This document shows, piece after piece, positions 57,162 through 64,000 of a stretch of DNA of 64,000 nt. Numbering within the stretch: position 1 is the stretch's first letter; the number at the start of each line of letters is the position of its first letter. Below the pieces are notes generated by a model. That model had not been told where the DNA came from. It searched no databases and was given only the letters and a program-made list of their open reading frames with translations. The DNA is from Fimbriimonadales bacterium. Lineage in GTDB: Bacteria; Armatimonadota; Fimbriimonadia; Fimbriimonadales; GBS-DC. The position numbers and the translations under genes are program-made. The stretch is taken from the NCBI GenBank assembly GCA_025998675.1, contig AP024673.1, forward strand, positions 2,178,562 through 2,242,561. The letters are read 5' to 3'.

Positions 57162-57539
57162 CTATCCGTACACCTGCTCAGGGTCCACCAGCACAGGCTC
57201 GACTTCAACGAGCGACTCGCCCTCGGCGGCGCGGTAGAAGCAGCTCCGATGCCCCGTGTGGCACGCGACGCCGACCTGCTCGACCTGAATCAGCACGGCG
57301 TCGGCGTCGCAATCCACCAGAATGCGCTTCACCCGCTGCAGATGCCCGCTGGTCTCGCCCTTGACCCAGTATTTCTGGCGCGAGCGGCTCCAGTAGGTGC
57401 AGAGCCCGGTTTCCACCGTGCGCTGGAGCGATTCGCGGTTCATGTAGCCGACCATCAGCACCTGCCCCGTGTCGGCGTCCTGAATCACCGCGGGGATCAG
57501 ACCGTTCGCATCGAACTTGAGCGAGTCGAGCCACTCCAT
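57162..57539 (-). CDS. hisI: Phosphoribosyl-AMP cyclohydrolase
   Basis: A 125-residue enzyme of histidine synthesis that opens the purine ring of [68 protein letters not shown] include the metal-binding Asp and Cys/His residues. The fused HisE domain of some species is absent. Other his genes are not in the window. It begins 2 bases after the stop of the PKD protein gene, so it is read from the same transcript. Confidence 0.94.
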   Translation of the reverse strand: MEWLDSLKFDANGLIPAVIQDADTGQVLMVGYMNRESLQRTVETGLCTYWSRSRQKYWVKGETSGHLQRVKRILVDCDADAVLIQVEQVGVACHTGHRSCFYRAAEGESLVEVEPVLVDPEQVYG

Positions 57540-57541
57540 CG

Positions 57542-58576
57542 TCAGTTCACCTGAATTTGTATCTGGGCGGTTGCCGGCGGGCGCACTCCCTGCGGGTCGG
57601 CGATGGTCAGATGCACGGTGTAGTTGCCGCGTTTGGGAAAACGCCGGCGCACCACCTGCCCTGTGCCGTCCACCTGCGTGGGGTCGTCGCCGAAGCTCCA
57701 GCGGTACTCCACCGGGCTGCTGACGCCCTCCACCACGCCGAAGAAGATGAGTTCGTCGCCCGAAGCGATGCTGAGCCGCTCCTGACTGCGCGAGGTAAAC
57801 ACGGAGCCGAAGGTGTTCTGAATCGCCATATAGCCCTGCAGGGCGCCGCCCTCGGAGAGCGTTCGAATCTCGCCGATGTAGAACACACCCGTCGAGTCTC
57901 CAAAGAAGCCGATTCGGGCGATCTGTCCGTTCGTTTCGCGCAGTCCCGCGATGGCGCGGAGGGGCAGGCTCACCGATTGCCATCCCGATTCGTCCGTGCG
58001 CAGGTTCTGCAGGGGCAGGAGGGTCTCCGTGCGTTTGCCGTCGCTGGTTTCGATAATCAGCCGCAGCTCACGCAGAGTGGGCGCGCTGGTCTGTCCGCCG
58101 CCTGCGGACGCACCCGGTCCGCCCAAGCCGCCCGGCGCCTGGGGACCGCCGCCTTCCCCGCCGAATCCGGGTCCGCCCCGCGGAGCGCCCTGCTCGCCGC
58201 CGAAGCCCGGTCCGCCACGGGGTCCGCCCGGCGCCTGGGGACCGCCGGCGCCGCCGCCCGCTGCGCCTGCCGCGCCGGGAAAGCGCATGGTGAACCGAAT
58301 CACTTTGTCAGGCGCGTTCAAATCGGCGCGGAGGTCAACAGGCGTGCTGAACGCAATCCAGCCGCCTGCCAGTACGCCGCGCGTCAGCACTTTGAGCGAG
58401 CGGCTGCCCACGAAAGTCGTCTCCGTGCTATCTTCTATCGAGCCGGCGCCCCAACTGCGCAAGGTGATACCTGCATCGGCTGCAGGCTGCCCTGCATAGA
58501 GGGTCGCATCGGCGAACCCCGCGCCCGCCAGCCCAACTGCCAATCCTGTGAGCCAACCCAGATGTAGTATGCGCAT
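57542..58576 (-). CDS. Exported PKD-domain protein with Gly/Pro-rich segment
   Basis: A 344-residue protein with a signal peptide ([14 protein letters not shown]), a beta-sandwich like a carbohydrate-binding module (about 25-100 and 165-245), interrupted by a Gly/Pro-rich segment (about 100-165) with repeated GGPQAPGG and GGPGFGGE units, and a C-terminal PKD domain ([39 protein letters not shown] region). GGAGG lies 7 bases before ATG 58576; an ATG two codons earlier is too close. The repeat segment may vary in length between strains. Function is probably extracellular binding. Confidence 0.75.
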   Translation of the reverse strand: MRILHLGWLTGLAVGLAGAGFADATLYAGQPAADAGITLRSWGAGSIEDSTETTFVGSRSLKVLTRGVLAGGWIAFSTPVDLRADLNAPDKVIRFTMRFPGAAGAAGGGAGGPQAPGGPRGGPGFGGEQGAPRGGPGFGGEGGGPQAPGGLGGPGASAGGGQTSAPTLRELRLIIETSDGKRTETLLPLQNLRTDESGWQSVSLPLRAIAGLRETNGQIARIGFFGDSTGVFYIGEIRTLSEGGALQGYMAIQNTFGSVFTSRSQERLSIASGDELIFFGVVEGVSSPVEYRWSFGDDPTQVDGTGQVVRRRFPKRGNYTVHLTIADPQGVRPPATAQIQIQVN

Positions 58577-58621
58577 AGCCATGCCTCCCTACGATTCTAC
58601 CCGAACAGGTACACTCCTGCC

Positions 58622-59620
58622 ATGCGATTAGACGCGCCAGCAGGCGGAGAAGGTGCGCTGATTGCGCGGATTGCCCTGCGTGCGGGACACATTGACCTGC
58701 CTGCTCCATACCAACTCCTGCAGGGAATCGGCGATGATACCGCCGTGCTGCAGGTCGGCGACCAGACCCTGCTCTGGACGACGGATATGCTGGTCGAGGG
58801 CGTCCATTTCCGCCTCGACTGGACAGACGCCGCCGCGCTGGGCTGGAAAGCGCTGGCGGTTAACCTCAGCGATCTTGCGGCGATGGGCGGCGAACCTGTG
58901 GGCGTACTGCTTTCCCTTGCCCTGCCGCCTGAATACACAGAGGGATGGCTGGACGCTTTCGTGGAGGGTTTCGCCGCGTGCGCACAGTCTTTCGGCGTCG
59001 CGCTGCTGGGCGGCGACACCAACCGCGCCGAGAGAATGGTCATCGATGTGTCGGCGCTGGGCGCGGTGCAGGGCGCGCCTGTGTTGCGCAGCGGCGCGCG
59101 GGCAGGCGACTGGCTGCTTGTGTCGGGCGGGCTGGGCGGCTCGCGCGCGGGGCTGGAAGCGTTGCAGGCGGGCGAAGCGTCCGAAGTCGACCTCACGCCC
59201 CATTTTCGTCCCCAGCCGCGCCTGCAGGTCGGCGCGCAGGCGCGGGCGCTGGGCGCAACTGCGATGATGGATATCAGCGATGGGCTGGCGGCAGACCTGC
59301 CAAAACTGCTCCGCGCATCGGGCGTGGGCGCGGTCGTCTGCGCGGCGCACATCCCCGTGCATCCCGTCGCCGCGCAATGGGCGCACAGGCGGGGACTTGA
59401 TCCCCTCGCGTTCGCAATCGCGGGCGGCGAAGACTACGAGCTACTGATTGCCGCGCCGCCGCCTGTTGCCCAGCAACTGCTGGAGCGCGTCCCTGCCGAA
59501 ACGGGCGTCCCGCTCACGCGGATTGGCGAGGTTCACGCCGCACAGGAGCTGTGGCTGGAGTATCCAGACGGCAGACGCGAGTCGTTTGCGATTGCCGGCT
59601 GGGATCACTTCCGCGCGTGA
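58622..59620 (+). CDS. thiL: Thiamine-monophosphate kinase
   Basis: A 332-residue enzyme that makes thiamine diphosphate, the cofactor of the E1 enzyme in this window. GIGDDTAVLQV, TTDMLVEGVHFRLDW, ALAVNLSDLAAMGGEPVG, LGGDTNRAERMVIDV and MDISDGLAADLPK are diagnostic; AIAGGEDYELLIAAPP follows. TACACT (58610-58615) lies 6 bases before the ATG. It converges on nuoN with a 16-base overlap. Confidence 0.95.
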   Translation: MRLDAPAGGEGALIARIALRAGHIDLPAPYQLLQGIGDDTAVLQVGDQTLLWTTDMLVEGVHFRLDWTDAAALGWKALAVNLSDLAAMGGEPVGVLLSLALPPEYTEGWLDAFVEGFAACAQSFGVALLGGDTNRAERMVIDVSALGAVQGAPVLRSGARAGDWLLVSGGLGGSRAGLEALQAGEASEVDLTPHFRPQPRLQVGAQARALGATAMMDISDGLAADLPKLLRASGVGAVVCAAHIPVHPVAAQWAHRRGLDPLAFAIAGGEDYELLIAAPPPVAQQLLERVPAETGVPLTRIGEVHAAQELWLEYPDGRRESFAIAGWDHFRA

Positions 59621-61089
59621 GCGTCGGTGGGCGTGGGCGCAGGCTGCTCCACGATGACCTGCCGTGCGGCGTGGCGCGCGGCGTCGGTCAGACGCGCGGG
59701 CAACACGCCCAGCCCAATCAACCCCAGCACACACGCCAGGAGCGCCGTCGCCACGGGCGCGGGCACGCGCCACGCGGGCGTCGCCTCACGCGGCTCGGCG
59801 TACAGGCTGAACGCCAGCCGTAGGTAGTACGCCGCGCCGATTACGCTGGTCAGCGCCAGCACGCCCGCCAGCAGCCACTGGTTCGCCTCGACCGCCGCGA
59901 AAAACAGATACCACTTGCCCCAGAAGCCCGCCGTCGGCGGAATGCCCGCCAGCGAGAGCAACAGGATCGCCATCGCGTGCGCCGCAAGCGGGCTGCGCCG
60001 ATACAGTCCCTGAAGGGCGTCCACCGTTGTCGCATCGCCCGCGCGCGCCATCAGGCTCAGTACCGCGAACGCGCCCACCGTCATCAGGCTGTAGGCGACC
60101 AGATAGTAAATCATGCCCGCCACGCCCGTCGTGTTCGCGCTGACCAGCCCCACCGTCAGGTAGCCTGCATGCGCAACACTGGAGTATGCCAGCATCCGCT
60201 TGGCGTCGCGCTGCACCAGCGCCGCCGCGTTGCCCACCACCATCGAGAGAATGCTGAGCTGCCACAACAGCGCGCCCCATAACTCCAGCGCAGGCGCGAC
60301 GCTCACCGTCAGGCGAATCAATACGCCGAACGCTGCGACCTTGGCGACTGCCGACATATACGCCGTAGCGACCGTCGGCGCGCCCTGATACACATCGGGC
60401 GTCCACAGGTGAAACGGAACCAGCGACGCCTTGAATGCCAGACCAATCAGAATCAGGATGGCGCTCGCCGTCAGGAGTGCGACGGACGCCTCGTCCGTTG
60501 AGAACGCAACATCACGGATATCGACGGTGCCCAACGCGCCATACATGAGCGCCATCCCGTACAGCAGGAACGCCGAGGCGAACGCGCCCAGCAGAAAGTA
60601 TTTGAGCGCGGACTCCTCCGAGCGCGCCTCCGTGCGCGACAGCCCCGACAGCACATAGAGCGCCAGCGAAAGCATCTCCAGCCCGATGAACATCACCATC
60701 AGGTTGGTGGTGGTCAGCATCGCCAGCGCGCCCGCGCTGGCGAACAGCACCAGCGGGTAGAACTCGCCGTAGCGTAGCCCACGCGCCTGCAGGTAGTCTT
60801 CCGAAAACAGCAGCGTCAACGCCGTTGCGCCCAGCACCGCCAGACTCAGCACCGCCCCCAGCGAGTCGGCAATCAGCATCTCCCCGAAGGTGAGGACGAA
60901 ACTCTGCCACAGAGCGGTCTGGAAGTAGGCGGCAATCGCCAGCCCCAGCAATCCGACGGCAATCATCGGGGTACGGCGCGTTGGGGGCAAGAAGAGTTCC
61001 AGAATCAGCGTCAGCAGCGCGGTCGCCACCACCACGCCCATCGGCGCGAGCGCGCTCCACTCAATCTCGGGCTTAACGAACGCTTCCAT
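59605..61089 (-). CDS. nuoN: NADH-quinone oxidoreductase subunit N
   Basis: A 494-residue, 14-helix antiporter-like subunit of complex I. LLFSEDYLQARGLRYGEFYPL, FIGLEMLSLALYVLSGL (Glu of the proton channel), SEESALKYFLLGAFASAFLLYG, PFHLWTPDVYQGAPTVATAYM and KRMLAYSSVAHAGYLTVG are hallmarks. ATG 61089 starts 9 bases after TATACT (61104-61099). It stands alone, far from nuoHJK and without nuoL or nuoM, so complex I genes are scattered. Confidence 0.95.
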   Translation of the reverse strand: MEAFVKPEIEWSALAPMGVVVATALLTLILELFLPPTRRTPMIAVGLLGLAIAAYFQTALWQSFVLTFGEMLIADSLGAVLSLAVLGATALTLLFSEDYLQARGLRYGEFYPLVLFASAGALAMLTTTNLMVMFIGLEMLSLALYVLSGLSRTEARSEESALKYFLLGAFASAFLLYGMALMYGALGTVDIRDVAFSTDEASVALLTASAILILIGLAFKASLVPFHLWTPDVYQGAPTVATAYMSAVAKVAAFGVLIRLTVSVAPALELWGALLWQLSILSMVVGNAAALVQRDAKRMLAYSSVAHAGYLTVGLVSANTTGVAGMIYYLVAYSLMTVGAFAVLSLMARAGDATTVDALQGLYRRSPLAAHAMAILLLSLAGIPPTAGFWGKWYLFFAAVEANQWLLAGVLALTSVIGAAYYLRLAFSLYAEPREATPAWRVPAPVATALLACVLGLIGLGVLPARLTDAARHAARQVIVEQPAPTPTDAHARK

Positions 61090-61282
61090 GCGCGAGATAG
61101 TATACCTTCGGCGTCCAAGTGTGGAATTAACGGAAATCCTCAGAAAAATTGCAGGACTCGCCGTTGAGATGGGGTATAATAGGGCAAGTTTCGCCTTCTG
61201 GATTAGCGTAAAGGAAGATTCGGCGCATTCGCCCTGACGCTCTCTGCTTTGTGGTGTTCCACGCTTTTTCGCAGGTACGGCT
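61090..61282. promoter_or_regulatory. Divergent promoter region and leader of the exported propeller protein gene
   Basis: A gap of 193 bases. Minus-strand TATACT (61104-61099) serves nuoN. On the plus strand GGGG-TATAAT (61176-61181) starts a leader of about 95 bases with a small hairpin GGCGCATTCGCC and no clear ribosome site before ATG 61283. No known riboswitch was recognised. Confidence 0.5.
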
Positions 61283-62980
61283 ATGCGCATTCTATGGATG
61301 TGTGGGCTTCTGGCAGGGATATGCTGGACGGGAGCCGCCCAGCCCATGCGCACGCCTGACGGCATGCTGTGGGCAGGCTCCACTTTTTCGCTGAGAGCGA
61401 TTGCGACGACGCACGACGGACGCCTGTCGAGCGTCTCCAACCAGGCGACCGTGAGGGTCGGCGAGGTCATCCGCTGGCGACTGTTCGCAGAGGGCGAGTC
61501 GGCGCAGACCGTCCAGGGATCAGAGGGCTGGTTCACGCTGCTGCTGCAAAACCGCGGCAACACGATAGACGCACTCAATCTGCGCATCAAGGTGAATGAG
61601 AGCGCGGATGCCAGCCCATGGATCATTACCCAGTTCGAACAGCGCGCCGATGGCTCAGCCTTCAGCAACGGCTCGTTGCTCAGCGACGCTACTTCACCCT
61701 TTATGCCGGGCGAGTCACGACGCCTCTACTTGCGCGTCCGCCCGCCCGGCGACCGCAACACGGACGGTGCTTGGATTGACTGGCTGGGCGTTTCGCAGCG
61801 CAACGCCTCTACAACCTTATCACGCGATTTCGCCGTGGGCATGGAAACAGCGATTGCGCACCACACCGCTGCATCCCCACCCCCTAACTACAGGATTGTT
61901 GGGAATCCCGTGCTGGTCGCGGGTAGGCTCTACTGGTTGACATGGGACGGAATGTTGCTACGCCTGTATCGCACGCCGAACCCGCTCAGCGTAAATACGA
62001 CCTTCTCGAACAACACAAGTTTCGAAGCGCGTATCAGCATGCCCGAGCCAACCTCTCAGACCGTTCTGATTGGCGACCGCTGGTACTTGCGCACGCAATC
62101 GGGGCAGATAGGGTTCTTCCTGCTCTCGCAAGCGCAGGGCGGAACCACCCTCTCGGCACAGTTCATCAATTTGCCTGGCGGCGTCGTGCCTGCGCCGCAC
62201 CTGCCGCTGGTCAACTGCGCCGGCAATCTCTGCTTCGTGGACACGCAGAATCGTGTCTGGCAGTTCAACAGCGCGACAGGCGTCTTTACCCTGCTCGTGA
62301 GCTTCTCCAGTCGCCCCATCACGGCGTTCAGTGCGCTGGACACGAACTTGCTCGCGGTCGGACGCGATGACGGGCGTATCGACATTTACTACGAAGCGGC
62401 CCCTGTGGTACAGAATTTCCGTGCGCCGACTGCAGGCAATCAGCCCGTGCGCTTCCTCCGGCTTCATCAGGGGCTGCTCCTGCTGGCGGTTGGCAACACA
62501 CTCGCGATCTACCATATCGACACTGCCAAGTGGCTCTGGGCGCACACGCTGGACAGCGCCATTATTGCGCCGCCTGTGCTGGACATGCGGCATAAAGGCG
62601 CATGCTATGCCTTGACCGAAAGCGGTTGGCTTTACGGTTTTGCCCTGCCGCGCGGTGAGATACTCCCGCTCTATCCCAGACGCATGTTCGACTCGTGGGT
62701 TGCGCGCGCTGCACTCAGCTGTCGCGCACGCGCCGATCGCGAGATTCCCTATCTCTACCTGCAGGCGGAGCTGGCAGACGGTACCGTGCGCACGATGCTA
62801 ATCACCGCACACAACCCACTCAACCGATTTATCCACTCGACCAATCTTATCAGCACCCCGATTGGCGGTCAGTGGCTGTTCACGGGCAATACCGACCAGG
62901 ACCTCGCGATTCAGTGGGTCTCGTGGGGTACAGGCAGTGAGGCGAATCGCGGCATGTTCTATGCCTTCCGCTTGCGATAG
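61283..62980 (+). CDS. Exported beta-propeller-like protein of unknown function
   Basis: A 565-residue protein with a signal peptide (MRILWMCGLLAGICWTGAAQ). Residues about 55-185 resemble a CARDB or Ig-like domain (EGWFTLLLQNRGNTIDALNLRIKV). From about 200 on, repeated blade-like units (GNPVLVAGRLYWLTWDG, LIGDRWYLRTQSG, VNCAGNLCFVDTQNRVWQF, LLAVGNTLAIYHIDTAKWLWAH) suggest a PQQ- or WD-like propeller. No catalytic residues stand out; a surface binding or scaffold role is likely. It is followed closely by an ABC ATPase. Confidence 0.65.
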   Translation: MRILWMCGLLAGICWTGAAQPMRTPDGMLWAGSTFSLRAIATTHDGRLSSVSNQATVRVGEVIRWRLFAEGESAQTVQGSEGWFTLLLQNRGNTIDALNLRIKVNESADASPWIITQFEQRADGSAFSNGSLLSDATSPFMPGESRRLYLRVRPPGDRNTDGAWIDWLGVSQRNASTTLSRDFAVGMETAIAHHTAASPPPNYRIVGNPVLVAGRLYWLTWDGMLLRLYRTPNPLSVNTTFSNNTSFEARISMPEPTSQTVLIGDRWYLRTQSGQIGFFLLSQAQGGTTLSAQFINLPGGVVPAPHLPLVNCAGNLCFVDTQNRVWQFNSATGVFTLLVSFSSRPITAFSALDTNLLAVGRDDGRIDIYYEAAPVVQNFRAPTAGNQPVRFLRLHQGLLLLAVGNTLAIYHIDTAKWLWAHTLDSAIIAPPVLDMRHKGACYALTESGWLYGFALPRGEILPLYPRRMFDSWVARAALSCRARADREIPYLYLQAELADGTVRTMLITAHNPLNRFIHSTNLISTPIGGQWLFTGNTDQDLAIQWVSWGTGSEANRGMFYAFRLR

Positions 62981-62995
62981 GTACAATATGCCCCG

Positions 62996-63925
62996 ATGTG
63001 GGCGATTGAGACGCGCAACCTGCGCAAAGTGTACCGACCGCTGATAGGGGGCAACCCCATCACAGCGGTCGATAGCCTCACACTGCAAGTGCCTGCGGGC
63101 ACCGTGTTTGGATTTCTGGGACCGAATGGCGCGGGCAAAACGACCACCATCCAGATTCTGATCGGGAATGTGTACCCGACTGCGGGGCAGGCGTTTGTGC
63201 TGGGGCATCGCGCGGGCGCGCTTGCCGCAAAACGCAAACTGGGCTTTCTGCCCGAAAAGTTCCAGTTCCACGACTTTCTGACCGCGGAGGAGTTTTTGCG
63301 CATGCACGGACGCCTCGCCAAAATGGACGGCGCGAGTCTCCAGCGGCGCATCGATGAAGTGCTGGAGCTGGTCGGACTTGCCGAACGGCGCAAAAGCAAA
63401 ATTCGCGAGTTTTCCAAGGGCATGCAGCAGCGCATCGGGCTGGCGCAGGCGATTCTGCACGACCCCGATCTGGTGATTCTGGACGAGCCGACCTCCGCGC
63501 TGGACCCGCTGGGGCGCAGGCGCGTGCGCGAGGTGGTGCAGTACCTCAAGGAGCGCGGCAAAACCGTGTTCCTGAACTCGCATTTGCTTTCGGAAGTGGA
63601 GCGCAGCTGCGATCAGGTCGCCATCATCAACAAGGGGCGCGTGATTGTGCAGGGCGTGCTGGATGACCTGCTGGTGAACCGTTCGGTGGTGCGTGTGGAG
63701 CTCAAGCGTATCGAGCCGCGCGTGCTGGAAGCCGTCGCCCGAGTTGCCCAGAAGGTACACCCGATTGACGAGCGGTGCTTCACCGCCGAAGTCGCCAGCG
63801 AGGACGACATCCCTGAACTGGCGCGCGCGATCCTCGAAGCGGGCGGCGATCTGCTGGGACTGCAGGCGCACCGTGAGACGCTGGAAGACCTGTTCATCCA
63901 GACGGTGGAGGGCGAGGGGAAGTAA
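62996..63925 (+). CDS. ABC transporter ATP-binding protein (ABC-2 exporter type)
   Basis: A 309-residue ATPase. Walker A FLGPNGAGKTTTIQ, the Q-loop in GFLPEKFQF, signature FSKGMQQRIGLAQA (FSKGM in place of LSGGQ, as in ABC-2 systems), Walker B LVILDEPTSALDP and the His-loop NSHLL are present, with a C-terminal DUF4162-like extension. TACAAT (62982-62987) lies 8 bases before the ATG. A permease gene starts 1 base after the stop. Confidence 0.93.
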   Translation: MWAIETRNLRKVYRPLIGGNPITAVDSLTLQVPAGTVFGFLGPNGAGKTTTIQILIGNVYPTAGQAFVLGHRAGALAAKRKLGFLPEKFQFHDFLTAEEFLRMHGRLAKMDGASLQRRIDEVLELVGLAERRKSKIREFSKGMQQRIGLAQAILHDPDLVILDEPTSALDPLGRRRVREVVQYLKERGKTVFLNSHLLSEVERSCDQVAIINKGRVIVQGVLDDLLVNRSVVRVELKRIEPRVLEAVARVAQKVHPIDERCFTAEVASEDDIPELARAILEAGGDLLGLQAHRETLEDLFIQTVEGEGK

Positions 63926-63926
63926 G

Positions 63927-64000
63927 ATGGGAGTTATCATCGCGCTCACGCTCAAAGAGGCGATGCGCCGACGCGCGTTTCTGGGCACGCTGATTATTCT
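63927..64000 (+). CDS. ABC-2 permease, partial (cut by the window end)
   Basis: The first 24 codons are visible: MGVIIALTLKEAMRRRAFLG followed by a hydrophobic start. LTLKEAMRRR-type amphipathic helices before the first membrane segment are typical of ABC-2 exporter permeases, and the position directly behind the ATPase supports it. The substrate is unknown. Confidence 0.7.
   Translation, partial: MGVIIALTLKEAMRRRAFLGTLII

Noticed and set aside
1-64000. CRISPR array to go with the CARF-RelE gene
   Set aside because: No series of direct repeats of 25-40 bases with regular spacers was seen on either strand, and no cas gene.

Overview
The window is a GC-rich, gene-dense bacterial chromosome segment (about 61 protein genes, one tRNA, few gaps over 200 bases). 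It suggests a diderm of the Armatimonadota type, probably warm-adapted; this is inference with moderate confidence. Support: BamA and a Skp/OmpH-like chaperone; an SLH-domain coiled-coil porin; a prepilin-like protein with an H-X9-DG C-terminus; a fused E1 alpha-beta dehydrogenase; a NurA-HerA pair; tandem Uma2 proteins; and scattered pathway genes (nuo, his, met) instead of classical operons. No CRISPR array, cas1/cas2, integrase or transposase gene was found.

Layout. 0-3.2 kb: GlcE-like flavoprotein, an exported unknown, an orphan CARF-RelE ribonuclease and tRNA-Arg(CCG). 3.2-11.3 kb: MDR and SDR oxidoreductases, recJ, a small basic protein, a secreted subtilase, an FGE-fold protein, galK and DUF2203. 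11.4-14.7 kb: a large structured leader, speD, metX, a metal-ABC permease and VanZ. 14.9-19.7 kb: a secreted metalloprotease with dockerin, dxr and nuoHJK. 19.8-31.7 kb: nurA-herA, def-fmt, prfB with its programmed frameshift, an M48 lipoprotein, a glycosyltransferase, rsmI, an incomplete sugar ABC system and psuG. 31.9-37.9 kb: SLH porin, a PyrD-type dehydrogenase, PhyH, radA and an L,D-transpeptidase. 37.9-43.8 kb: a four-gene cassette between 31-bp direct repeats. 43.8-64 kb: metY, CoA-binding protein, ECF sigma factor, bamA-skp, fused E1, prepilin, Gfo/Idh oxidoreductase, 3D lipoprotein, PLC-like protein, P-II, two Uma2 proteins, TrkA, hisI, thiL, nuoN, an exported propeller-like protein and the start of an ABC exporter.

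Most notable. (1) The cassette at 37877-43773 (TPR+cold-shock protein, HEAT-repeat protein, RNase H-like protein lacking its first catalytic Asp, RelE/ParE-like+UvrD helicase) is flanked by an exact 31-bp duplication of the end of the L,D-transpeptidase gene. It looks like a mobile conflict or defence module with no recombinase of its own. (2) The CARF-RelE gene resembles the CRISPR-signalling mRNA interferase Cami1 but has no CRISPR locus nearby. (3) A long, well-paired RNA precedes speD. (4) More than 20 genes have a GG-TATAAT-like -10 box only 6-11 bases before the start codon, pointing to widespread leaderless transcription. (5) fmt seems to start at a CTG overlapping the def stop codon.

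How genes work together: metX and metY form the direct sulfhydrylation route to homocysteine; def and fmt act at the two ends of formyl-Met metabolism; bamA and skp serve outer-membrane assembly; nuoHJK and nuoN are split parts of complex I; nurA-herA and recJ process DNA ends.
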